Notes under the pieces: generated by a model | Database searches by the model: none | What the model was told of the DNA's origin: nothing | The model's input: only the letters and a program-made list of their open reading frames with translations | Position numbers and translations under genes: made by a program | Part shown: positions 9,332 to 18,932 of the stretch, piece after piece | How the letters are laid out: each line of letters opens with the position of its first letter | Numbering within the stretch: position 1 is the stretch's first letter | Assembly (NCBI GenBank): GCA_029204225.1 | Contig: CM055095.1 | Coordinates: 11,811,506 to 11,875,505 of the forward strand | Reading direction: 5' to 3' | DNA length: 64,000 nt | Origin: Diphasiastrum complanatum | Lineage: Eukaryota; Streptophyta; Lycopodiopsida; Lycopodiales; Lycopodiaceae

Positions 9332-10525
9332 CGCAAAACTGCTTGAAACTTCTATCGTAGGCTAAAAACAGTATGTCGAGGCCAACAGTGATGTCAGAAG
9401 TTGAAAATAATGAACTGCACCTTTTCCCTTGCTAGGTCACTCGCCGCTTTTCCACCAATTTGAAAGCCAAATCGGCATCGCCTTCCGAAATGCACTCAGT
9501 CATCAACTCCCAACAATGTGCCCAGTGGAATGGTGAAATCACATCTGGCGCACTCCGAACACTTTCTCCGCTACAATCACTTTGTTTTACTGTACCGTAC
9601 TTGCAGGTACAGTCCGGGTGCCCTTCGTTTGGAGGTTATAGCCTTTCGTTTGGGTCAAAACGGGCAAAGGACCCAAAAATAGGGACTTTTCTAGTTTTTG
9701 AGTTGTTTCTTCACCTTGAAGAAACTTCACTCTTCACTTGTGAAGGGACCCAACTCCAATTTCAGTATGAAAATTTTTAATGAAGTTGAAGGCCAAAATG
9801 CACTTCATTTCTTCAGGGCCCTCTTCAACAACCCTTCAGACTCCATCCAATGGTTGATTCTGATCCAACTGTGGATATCCCTTCTGGATAGCATGAACTG
9901 AGCCGTTGATCTTGTAGCTTCTCTATCCAATGGATCTGAGCACTCTTGTGCACTAATGGAGAGTCTTATAAGCGCTACCCACTCCGAAACACTATGGTTT
10001 CACCTTGGTTCTATGCGCGAATAGTCTGCGACATCCCTGTCTACGGCAGCGCCTCCCCAAGCTAGGAGAAACGGTGATTTTAGCTCAACTTGACAAAGTG
10101 GCTTTTTTTACCGCAAATCTGCTAGGTTAACTGTCTGGAGACAAATCTCTGATACAAACCTCATAATCTCTCCATGGTTGGTTGACAATGTAATTAGCTT
10201 CCTTCCTGTCCTTACGGCATCCAAAACGGTGCACAAACAGCGAAGAAATCGCCAGTTATGTATAAAAAACCGTAACCCCAAACCTGGTTTCAATTTTCAA
10301 CTGGCTTCAAAATTGTCAATTTTTCACCAATTTTTTCCCTGTCTGATGCTATGCACAGGCTAATAATCCCTCTGCTAAGCTTGGAAAGCCTTTATAAACT
10401 AGAAACCATGCACTAGTGCTTCTCTTTCCGTCTTCAACCCAGTGTCGTAAACCCCAAACTCTCAGAAGACAGTTCTCTCGAAGCTCTCTTCAACGGCGAT
10501 GTTGTATTGTGTTTACTTCCTGTAC
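9332..10525 (-). other. Copia 5' leader between primer site and gag
   Basis: No convincing frame on either strand. By position it is the untranslated leader of the minus-strand copia element. A CTTCACCTTGAAG / CTTCACTTGTGAAG pair of imperfect palindromes lies near 9711-9745. Confidence 0.5.
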
Positions 10526-10538
10526 GGCTCTGATACCA
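10526..10538 (-). other. Copia primer binding site
   Basis: On the minus strand the sequence reads TGGTATCAGAGCC, a perfect initiator tRNA-Met primer site. It lies two bases from the LTR that ends at 10541. Confidence 0.9.
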
Positions 10539-10540
10539 AC

Positions 10541-10810
10541 TTAGAATTTGCTTTGCACAGGAACACAGATCATGCTACACAGTAACATAGACAGAAAACA
10601 CTCTCCACAGCAAGCTCACATAGCAATTGTATTTCTCAAAATGAAATTACACTGTACATATAGTTGTTCACTTAGGCAACCCATGCATGACCCAAGCTGT
10701 TCTTGGCGGGACGCATGTCCCGTCGACTTGCATCGTGACGAGGCCAACTGATCCTTATCCACTGATAGGACCCACAGTACAGCAACACAGTGATTCTACT
10801 TTAATTCTAA
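10541..10810 (-). mobile_element. Short copia LTR with TTAGAATT/AATTCTAA ends
   Basis: A 270-bp block bounded by an eight-base inverted repeat, TTAGAATT at 10541 and AATTCTAA at 10803-10810, sits next to the primer site exactly where the 5' LTR of the minus-strand copia should be. Its ends lack the usual TG...CA. On its right it interrupts a gypsy reverse transcriptase frame after KCQIWVTQ. No matching 3' LTR was found to the left. Confidence 0.6.
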
Positions 10811-12049
10811 CTGTGTTACCCAGATCTGGCATTTTTCAGGGTTCAAAGAGATGTCGAAGAATTGACATTGGATAAAAAATTTCTCAAGCACAGACAGATG
10901 ACGTGTTTCTTCTGAATGTGCACCTAAATCGTCCAAGTAAACCTCTAGGGTATCTCCCATCTGCTGAGCAAAGACAGCTTGCATAACACGTTGGAAAGTG
11001 CTAGGAGCATTACAGAAAACAAAAGGCATGACTTTCCAACAGAAGGTTTTCCATTCTGTTGCAAAAGCGGTTTTATGTTGATCTTCTTCATCAATTTGAA
11101 TCATATTGTATCCGCTAAATCCATCTAAAAAGGAGTAGGCCTCATCTGTTGCTAGATTTTCTAGAATGGATTCTCCGAAAGGTAATGGAAAATGATCACA
11201 TTCTATGATGATATTAAGTTTTTTAAAATCGACAGAGATGCAGAGTTTTCCATTTTTCTTAGGAACGATGACGATTGGAGAGACCCACTCAGTATGTTCG
11301 ATTTCATAGATGAATCCTGCATCTAACAAGCATTGTAATTCTTCTTTGATTTTGGCCTTGTAGATTGGACTACATCTATAGGGACGACTAGCAGTTGGTC
11401 TCGCACCCGGTTTAAGGGGAATATGATGCACAGCTACCTAGGGTGAGACTCCTTTCATGTCTTTATAGGACCAAGGAAATACATGTCGATATTTGCTCAG
11501 AAGCTTTTCAAGCCTTCTACGTTGTTCCCGATTGAGATGAGCCCCAATGTGGACAATGTATTCGTTACTTTCATTGGGCTCATTCAAAGAGAGAGTGATG
11601 GTTTGAGGTAGGGCCTTCATAGGGTGAATTATCATTGGGCTCATGTTGAGCTTGGGGTAATTGGATGGTTACATCCTCGATCATATAGTCCTTAGAATAT
11701 GCAAGCACATCATGGGCTGGAGATTCGAGAGGGGGCTTGCCTTTCAACTGTCTAGATGGTGATTTGGGAGGTTCGATGATTGGCGTATGAGCGGATGCGA
11801 TCTCAGGAACTTCCCTAGTAGTGGTAAGGTCTCCAGGCGGCTGAATTTGAAGGGGTTTCTTCATCTTTTCTTTCATGGTATGGCCATGAGGTTGTGGCTT
11901 TGGAGGACGTGAGGTGTGCGGATGAAAGAGTGGTGGTACATCATGGAAGATCTCATCGTCGATTTGAAAGATTGTTTTCTTCTCAGAGAACTCCCATGGA
12001 TAGTTTGGTATTAGGTTTTTTGACCGTAACCTTGGCAACTGGTTCCACT
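10811..12049 (-). pseudogene. Ty3/gypsy reverse transcriptase fragment
   Basis: Three consecutive minus-strand frames make part of a gypsy pol. A linker of unclear function lies at about 11645-12045. Then comes the RT N-terminal lead (LLSKYRHVFPWSYKDM), interrupted by a stop near 11438. The RT fingers and palm follow at 11431-10811 with SPIVIVPKKNGK, a DFKKLN motif, FSGYNMIQIDEED, MPFVFCNAPSTFQRVM and catalytic YLDD. It is cut at 10811 by the copia LTR and at 12049 by another LTR, so thumb, RNase H and integrase are missing. Confidence 0.85.
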
Positions 12050-12600
12050 TGTGAAGAATTGCCAAAAATTGGCAAATCTAGCTTGATCAAAAACCATGTA
12101 GAATAGTGTAAATTGTGTACACAAGTGGGTCCCACACATGTGAGGCCATGATGCCACATGGGAAACCCATCCTAATGTAGGTTAGTTCAAGTCAAGAGAG
12201 TTGGTCATGTCTATTTGGTGGTCATCCCTACTTTATAGGACCTACACCTAAGTTTAAGGTGAAAATTTGACCAACTAGCTACCTACCAAGCATAACTCTA
12301 GGAAATAGACTAGGGTTTCATTTTAGGTCAAGGAGAGTGAGTTAACTTCCTTATTACATGCTGGAAATCCACCTAACTTCAAGAAGGAAGTCGAATTTGC
12401 TATGTATTCCCTCTCTCCATAGTGAGAAGATAGAAAAAAAATTTGGAGCTCATTGGCAATCTCAAGCTAGTTCACTATGTACATTGAGTTGTTGTGATCC
12501 AAATGAAACCAAATCAATTTCTACTTGTTTCTCAGGTTGAAGGCCGTACTACAGCCTGTAGTACACACGTGTGGGCTCGTATTTCAATGTTTATCAATAC
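12050..12600 (+). mobile_element. Second copia LTR, related to the one at 1616
   Basis: It starts TGTGAAGAATTGCC, as at 1616. About the first 370 bases match closely, including TATTTGGTGGTCATCCCTAC. After about 12420 the copies diverge, keeping only scattered matches (GGCCGTACT, CACACGTGTG). The right end is not certain. It has no polypurine tract on its left, so it may be a solo or truncated LTR. Confidence 0.65.
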
Positions 12601-12875
12601 TTTTGATTGTTAATGCTTGTTGTTTGTCAAATTGCCAATCTAGATCAACTTTTTTGTGTCTAGTTTTTTGATAGATTGTTAAGCAAGCATCCAATCACTC
12701 TTGTGGATCTTTTGTAGATCCATTTATGGTCCTAAAGTACAGTACTTTCACACCACTTTGGATGACTGCTGCGGAAAGGCCTTGAGTGGAAGTTCTTCCA
12801 TGTAGTTGAGGATCTAAATATCAAAAATGTCCAATTCTTCTGGGCAATTCTGAATTTGTAAGACATTTTTGTCAT

Positions 12876-13196
12876 CTACGAATAATCTTCTGATTCATCA
12901 GTAGGTAGCCATGCAACATTTAATAACTCATCATTATGTGGAAGAATATCAATAAAATTGATATTAATGATAGGTGTATCTAGATCAAGTAATTGTTCGT
13001 TATCGGTCAGAGGAGTATAAGTACAATCATCCTGATGTTGAGCACAATAATCGGAATTCACACAATCAATGGAAGCTAAACTGTGACTCCAATTGATGAT
13101 ATCAGTAGATTCAACATAATGACCTTTTTCGTGGGTGGACTGGTCAAAAGCAAAGTTCTCAACGAAGAGGTTAGATTGTAGTACTATCAAACACAA
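12876..13196 (-). CDS. Hypothetical 106-aa acidic frame
   Basis: A minus-strand frame rich in Asp, Asn and Ile (NEQLLDLDTPIININFIDIL) with several His and Cys but no recognised motif. The right end overlaps plus-strand copia RNase H coding sequence, so at least its N-terminal part is a shadow. It is listed because the left part is unusually long and open for this AT-rich DNA. Confidence 0.15.
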   Translation of the reverse strand: MCLIVLQSNLFVENFAFDQSTHEKGHYVESTDIINWSHSLASIDCVNSDYCAQHQDDCTYTPLTDNEQLLDLDTPIININFIDILPHNDELLNVAWLPTDESEDYS

Positions 13197-13299
13197 GATA
13201 TGACAACTGATATTTTTACTAAAGCATTAAACTTGGATGCACGTAGAAAGTTATATGCAGAACTAAGTTTAAAAGTCAAGGTATTTACATATTTAGATT
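13165..13299 (+). pseudogene. Ty1/copia RNase H C-terminal tail
   Basis: The plus strand reads YYQTQDMTTDIFTKAL followed by a short helix and a stop at about 13299. This is the standard end of the copia polyprotein (DMxADIFTKAL). Everything upstream of 13165 is missing, so only the last 45 or so residues remain. Confidence 0.75.
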
Positions 13300-13308
13300 A
13301 AGGAGGAG
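13300..13308 (+). other. Polypurine tract
   Basis: AAGGAGGAG lies between the copia stop codon and the LTR start TGTTGG. It primes plus-strand DNA synthesis in such elements. Confidence 0.8.
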
Positions 13309-14340
13309 TGTTGGATTATTCTCCTTCCTACTAATCGGCTAATCAGTTTTTAATCTTCATCAACTGTTTAACCAGTTCTGCGGATTTTTCCGTGTTCTTA
13401 TATAGTCTGTAGAATTACAAGTGTTTTTACACAGTCTACAGAAATGCACGGAGTTTGATAGCACTGTCGGGTTTTCTCTCTCTACAAAAACCCGACAGTT
13501 TCATCTTTTTTGAATTTTTCACCAGTTAGGAATTACGTGTAAAAATGCAGTGTCGTCTTTTTTGCATTTTTCGCTTGTTTGAAATTACAAGCAAAAATGT
13601 AGTGTCGCATTTTTGTCTGTGGTAGTTTACGTTCATTTCTGCAGAGTGATAGTCATGTTCATTTATGCAGACAGACTGTTTACGGTCAATTGTCGCCGGT
13701 TATCAGCAAGCAACTTCTGAAAAAAACTAGATGAAAGCCAGCAGACTCCAACCAACTGGCAATCGCATTCGACAACCTAATTACTTAGTATTAATCAGTT
13801 GTTCATACATCTCATTAGTATTATTGTGAATTGTGAAGGAGTTGAGTGTTATTACACGACGCTTCCTGTGCTCTTATCAAACAGATCGTTCACAACCAGA
13901 AAGTATTGTAGTTAGCTCTCTATCAAGCTTTCATGCTTGAACTCTGTTGAGCATTCTAGCTCAGTCTTTTAGAGATTTATTTTAGAGTTGCTATTGCGCT
14001 AATGCTTATCAGCAGAGTCGCTTATTTCGGACTTATTCTCAGTTACTTAGAGATAGCTTTAGAGTGTGCGGTTTCTATTCACTATTGTTTTGCGCTCATT
14101 AGCATATGATCTTGTTTTTTTGAATCAATACTAGTTTCTTATTGTGTTCAGTTTGTGTCAGAATGCATGCATCTTTGTATTGCTTTTGTAACTGATAAAA
14201 TTGTCTGAGAAATCGATACTTCATGTTTGGCTACGTAATCACTTAGTATCTACCGAAAGTTAGTTGCTAAATATTGGACGTGATTCCCATCAATATTGCT
14301 TTGTTCAATTTTTGATAGGCATAGTCATGCATTGGAAGTA
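13309..14340 (+). mobile_element. Copia 3' LTR
   Basis: It begins TGTTGGATTATTCTCC right after the polypurine tract. It carries a TATA-like TTATATAG at 13397, a perfect 12-bp hairpin at 13464-13498, and two copies of a GAAATTAC...AAAAATG(C/T)AGTGTCG block at about 13531 and 13580. The right end is unproven; unrelated copia gag remnants begin on the other strand near 14380. Confidence 0.6.
13464..13498. repeat. Perfect 12-bp inverted repeat in the LTR
   Basis: CTGTCGGGTTTT at 13464-13475 is exactly complementary to AAAACCCGACAG at 13487-13498, with an 11-base loop. It lies about 60 bp after the TATA-like box, so it would sit near the 5' end of a transcript and in the R region of the element RNA. 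Confidence 0.85.
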
Positions 14341-14379
14341 GGAAGTTTTCGCTATTCCATTACTCACCTATTTTCGACA

Positions 14380-14840
14380 GGCTTCAAGTAGACTCAATAA
14401 TAGAGTCATGAGTGCATCAAAATCTTCTATGACTGAGCCAGTTGCAGTCATCTGCTCCATAAGATTTTTGAACGTGTTGAGGTGATTCGAAATACTCTCT
14501 ACGTCGGACATTCTCAGGGTGAAGAATTTCTTGCTCAAGTATAACTTAGAAGTTACATCGTTGATATCGTAGAGAGTTGCTAGGATGTCCCCTTAGCAGT
14601 CTGAGCACCACGTATGTGGCTGATCTTAGTATCCTTGATGTTGAGAGTGATCATGGCAAATGTTTTGCCATCTCTCAGTCTCCACTTGGTGATGCTGGCT
14701 GCATCTCCTTTTGGTTTGAGATCTGTGCCATCAACGATGTCCCGCAGTTCTTTGGCTAGTAGTATGACCCTCATCTTGAATTTTCAGGGATGGTAGTTGT
14801 CTCCATAGAGTTTGTCAATGAGAGATGAACTAGAAGATGG
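14380..14840 (-). pseudogene. Ty1/copia gag remnant
   Basis: Minus-strand translation in shifting frames shows the features of a copia gag. N-terminal: RMRVILLAKELRDIVDGTDL. Then a WRLRDGKTFAMITLNI helix. Then pieces like KLYLSKKFFTLRMSD and HLNTFKNLMEQMTATGS. Several stops and frameshifts interrupt it. It is of the same general type as the gag at 55.2-56.5 kb. Its primer site is at 14978. Confidence 0.75.
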
Positions 14841-14977
14841 ATACATTCTGGTTTGAATGAGATCGTTGGTAGAAGCAACAAAATCAGAATATTGTTGGTT
14901 GCGCGTTTGCTAGAAAGATGTCTTGGTAGAAACAAGACTGATAATTCGCAGTAGAAATGCAGATTACTGTAATGTCT

Positions 14978-14989
14978 GCTCTGATACCA
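14978..14989 (-). other. Copia primer binding site
   Basis: Reverse complement of GCTCTGATACCA gives TGGTATCAGAGC. It lies about 140 bp upstream of the gag remnant on the minus strand, as expected. Confidence 0.85.
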
Positions 14990-14991
14990 GG

Positions 14992-15960
14992 TCGTAAATA
15001 GAGAGGACAAACAACGAAAGTTTGAGCGTAGACGTGTAGGAACGGAAACACAACAATTAGCAACAGAAATATTCAAGATGAATCATTCATACAAAATTGC
15101 GCAAGTGAACAATACAATAGTGAGACAAAAATTGCACTCTGATTAATATCAACGGTGAGTACAATGGCTTGAAGTAATAACTTCATCTTGTTGAGCATGA
15201 TAACACTGGCTACAAAAAACTCTGATAATAATAAAAGTCTTACTTGGCTTGGCTAGTAGTATATGTATTTACAAGTGTCCTAAAAATATCTTACAAGCAT
15301 TGAATGTTATTTACGCCAGTCTTTGTATATGTGCAAAGTAGGTAACCGCCCTTGGGATATTTAGCGATCTAGTTATTTTTAGGGTTGATGATAAGTTGGC
15401 GACGTCGGTCTGCCACTGTTGAAAAACCCGGAAAACCCGAAGGTGCCTTTGAATAGGGAGGCATGCAAATCCCCAAGGTGCCCAAAAAGGCGAAGGCAAA
15501 GAAATGCAAAAAACTCGAAGGTAGGCCTGAAATGGATTCCAAGGCATTTTGGCCACGGTGTCGCATTTTTCCCGAAGGTGCGAAAAATGTAAAGAAGGCG
15601 AAAAAGGCGAAGGTGCCTTAAAACGATTCAAGGCACAAAAAATACCTTAAGGTGCAAAAAAATGGAAGGTCCGAAACATGTAGTCAGCCTTTGGCTGTTT
15701 TCAAGATGCTCATTACTTGAACGATTTGTTAAAGACAGGAAGATCAAGATCAATAGCAAGCAAGAGCAAGCAAGCAAGATCAATAGATTAGAGAGAGCTT
15801 GCAAGCAATAGCAAGAGCAAGCAAGGTCTATAGAGCTTGGAAGAGCAATAGCAAGCAAGAGCACTAAACAATAGATTAGGAAGAGCACTAAACTTGAAAG
15901 CAAAATTAGATTAGGAAAAGGACCAAAATGCTTGCGAAAATATGGTTTTATTGACATTCA
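14992..15960 (-). mobile_element. Probable copia LTR region with two degenerate repeat arrays
   Basis: By position, directly upstream of a minus-strand primer site, this should hold the 5' LTR, but no partner LTR was found to fix its ends. Between 15430 and 15680 the motif CGAAGGTGC (and variants CCAAGGTGC, TTAAGGTGC) appears about eight times. From about 15725 to 15915 there is a degenerate array of AGCAAGCAAGAGCAAG and GATCAATAGATTAGA. The frames crossing these arrays are low-complexity and not genes. Confidence 0.4.
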
Positions 15961-16097
15961 AGTTTCACGTGGATTATCCACGCAGAAGGTATTCACGCGG
16001 AGTTTTTTTTTCAACTCGCGCGTGGGGGTCCCCCACATGGGCTTGCATGCTTTAAATGACATGCAAGTCAATTTTTTCTAGACTTTATGAAAACATT

Positions 16098-16425
16098 TTA
16101 TTGTAAGATTTGACGTAAAAAAAAACATAAAATATATTTTTTAATATGATGGAACATAAAAAAAATCATGGATCATTATGGTTGTACTTAATTGTTAAAA
16201 CTAGTTTTATATTGTTATAAATTTTATTTTTTTTGAGATTTGACAAAATCATGGGATACAAAGATAGTACATATTGTTATTAAACAAGTAATTTGACAAG
16301 TTTTTTAGGATTTTATGACATAATATTATGTCAAATCAATGATGTCATAAAAAAATTAATTTGTTAATAATCTAGGTGTCATAGATTTGATATAATCGCA
16401 TGACATAATTATATGATCAAAGTGA
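16098..16425 (+). repeat. AT-rich direct repeat, left copy
   Basis: It pairs with 17043-17370. Shared landmarks in order: AACATAAAA(T/C)ATATTTTTT, TGAGATTTGACA, AAATCATG(G/A)GATA, ATGATGTCAT and AATCTAGGTG. Similarity is clear but with many substitutions and small gaps. Confidence 0.7.
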
Positions 16426-17042
16426 CAAATTTTATTTTTGTCATGTGACCTCTTGAATGGTTGCATGGGGTCATTTAGATTCATGATCAAAAGCATTTAT
16501 GTTATATTGAAGACCTTAGTGATTTGTGACCTATATGATATATTTTTGCTAATTGTTGGTGTGTGACCTATATAACCTTATATAAAATCATAGTAATTAG
16601 TTGAAATATCATTTAGCATTGTAATAAAGATGTTGATCAATGGTGTGCTAGTATATGATTGATTGACATTGTCCAATTGCTCGCTTGTTCGATTCGATTC
16701 GCTATTGTTCAATTCGATTATTCCCTCGATCCAATCACTGGCTATCTCAATCATGGGTAGCCATACAATACTGTGGAAGGTGCATGATTGATTTGTGAGA
16801 TGTCGGTCTCGAAAGCAAGACACCTGACAATAACGAGATACATCTAAGATTCTACGGCAGTTTGGTTAAGGATTATCTAATTAGAAGTGAAGCTATCTAA
16901 GCAATTGTCTAGACATTGTCTAAGACTCTGACTGTCAATAACATTATCTATGGAACAATCTAATTGGCTACAACAGCGTCTAAAATAGTTTGTCTAAAGA
17001 ACTTGATGACCGCTTGGAAGACAATATTCAGTGGGCAAATCT

Positions 17043-17370
17043 TTTTGTGAAATTTGACCCAAACTATTAAAAAAACATAAAACATATTTTTTTAATATGA
17101 TTGAACATAAAAGATAAAATGATAGGATAGTATTTAATTTTTACAAAATTAATTTTTACAAATCTTATATTTTTATAGTTTTGAATTTTGTTGAGATTTG
17201 ACATAAAAGACAAAATCATGAGATATAATGATAGTACATGTTTTCATTAAACAACTAATTTGACAAATCTTTTTAAGTTTTATGACGCAATATTATATCA
17301 AATCGATGATGTCATGAAAATATAGATTTGTTAAAAATCTAGGTGCATAGATTTGATTTGATTTCATGAA
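17043..17370 (+). repeat. AT-rich direct repeat, right copy
   Basis: Same orientation as the left copy and about 945 bp away. The roughly 600 bp between the copies has no coding capacity that I can recognise. The arrangement would suit old LTRs of a small non-autonomous element, but no primer site or polypurine tract was seen. Confidence 0.7.
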
Positions 17371-18525
17371 CACGACGACGAACTAGGGTCAAACCTTCGA
17401 GTCCTAATACTTTAGTTTCCTTTTATGTTAAAATGGCAAGGCCTTGGGGCAGCACACTGGTTCGTGCTGGTGTGGCCCATGAGCCCTAGTACTTTTGTTT
17501 TTTCAACGTTAAAATGCCAAGGTTCAAAATAACTAGAATAAATTTGATGTCATTATGATAAATCCACATAATTCAAAAATAATTTTGATATCGTTTTTTT
17601 TTTCACAAATCAAATTTCAAAGGGTTTTCTTTGACACCTCTCAACTCATTGTTTGTTATCCTTTTGGCATGCATTTATCCCTCGTGCTCCAGCCCCTCTT
17701 ATTGATGATCTACACATCTGGTCCACATACGCTACCTCACTATACACCATACCCACTAACTCGCCCATTTCCATCTCCCCTCGTCCATGTGAGTTCACCT
17801 TCTTCACCTCTGACATGGTTCTGTTTCAATGACCTTTCCATATGAGTACAATATATTTAACCACATTTTGTCAAAAACAATTCCTTAGAAAGCTAGCCCA
17901 TCTAGAAAACCTTAGTTTCACATGGTTGTGTCACGTGACTGCTCCTGTGATGCCTTTAAATCTCATTCATTTTAACAATGATGCAAGAGGACAAAAAACA
18001 TATAAAACTTCATCAAGCTGGAAACAGTTATTATTGACTGCACCGATTTCCCCTGTCCCAAACTAGTATGGCTTTGCACCTGCCAGATACAAGCAAGCCA
18101 TTTGAAATTGCACAAACCTTATCATACACTAACAATTCAATAAGAACCAATTCAGGTTGACAAGTTTTAAGTACATGATTTGCACAAAGGCTTTTTAATC
18201 TGCCCCATAAAAGTAGCATATTCTATACTATGGCAAATGTAAGGAAAAACATACGTATGTTTATCATAAATCACATTTGCATGGATAATTTAGAGCAGAT
18301 TAATGTAAATCATCTATTCAGAGTGCTTTTCTGCAGCTTTGCCGATTTATACACTGGAATAAAATGTCTCATGATGTAGGTATTATTAAATTAGATAATG
18401 TCAGCTTTCATTGGCTGACCTATGGCATACTGGCACAAGTTTGGAAGATGCCACAATTATTGAAGATCAAAGTTCTCACTCAAATTGGGAAGAATAGAAA
18501 AGTTGCAGGCAATCTATTTAACATC
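17371..18525. other. Spacer downstream of the GDPD gene
   Basis: No credible gene. The plus-strand frames at 17555-18066 are short, start weakly and have no motif. The right part is expected to include the 3' untranslated region and poly(A) site of the minus-strand gene ending at 18526. Confidence 0.5.
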
Positions 18526-18846
18526 TTAACGATGCTTTTTTGAAGCTTGTATGATGGTGAAAATTTCATTCACTAAAGTTGTAGCAGATGCTATCTCTGA
18601 ATCAAGAGGAGAGGTCCATTCTTGATAATTGTGCAGACTCCCTGTGAAGTCTGTAAAAAGTCCATCAACTCCAATTACATTGATCCAATAATCATATTCC
18701 TGGTAAGGATCTTGATTGAAGTCAAAGTGCAAATATTGGTTCTCGTTGCGATATGTGTAGGGATGTACCTGTAACAGCAATTAACAGCGAACATAACTTA
18801 CTTCAAAATTGCATATCGGCAAACCATAAGTATATCTACAATGTGT

Positions 18847-18932
<86 letters not shown>

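Noticed and set aside
12358-12540. Short plus-strand frame
   Set aside because: It lies entirely inside the LTR at 12050 and has no protein motif.
15311-15957. Minus-strand frames of 65-109 codons, one strongly hydrophobic
   Set aside because: They arise from the CGAAGGTGC and AGCAAGCAAG arrays read backwards; Leu/Ile/Ser-rich low complexity, no real gene.
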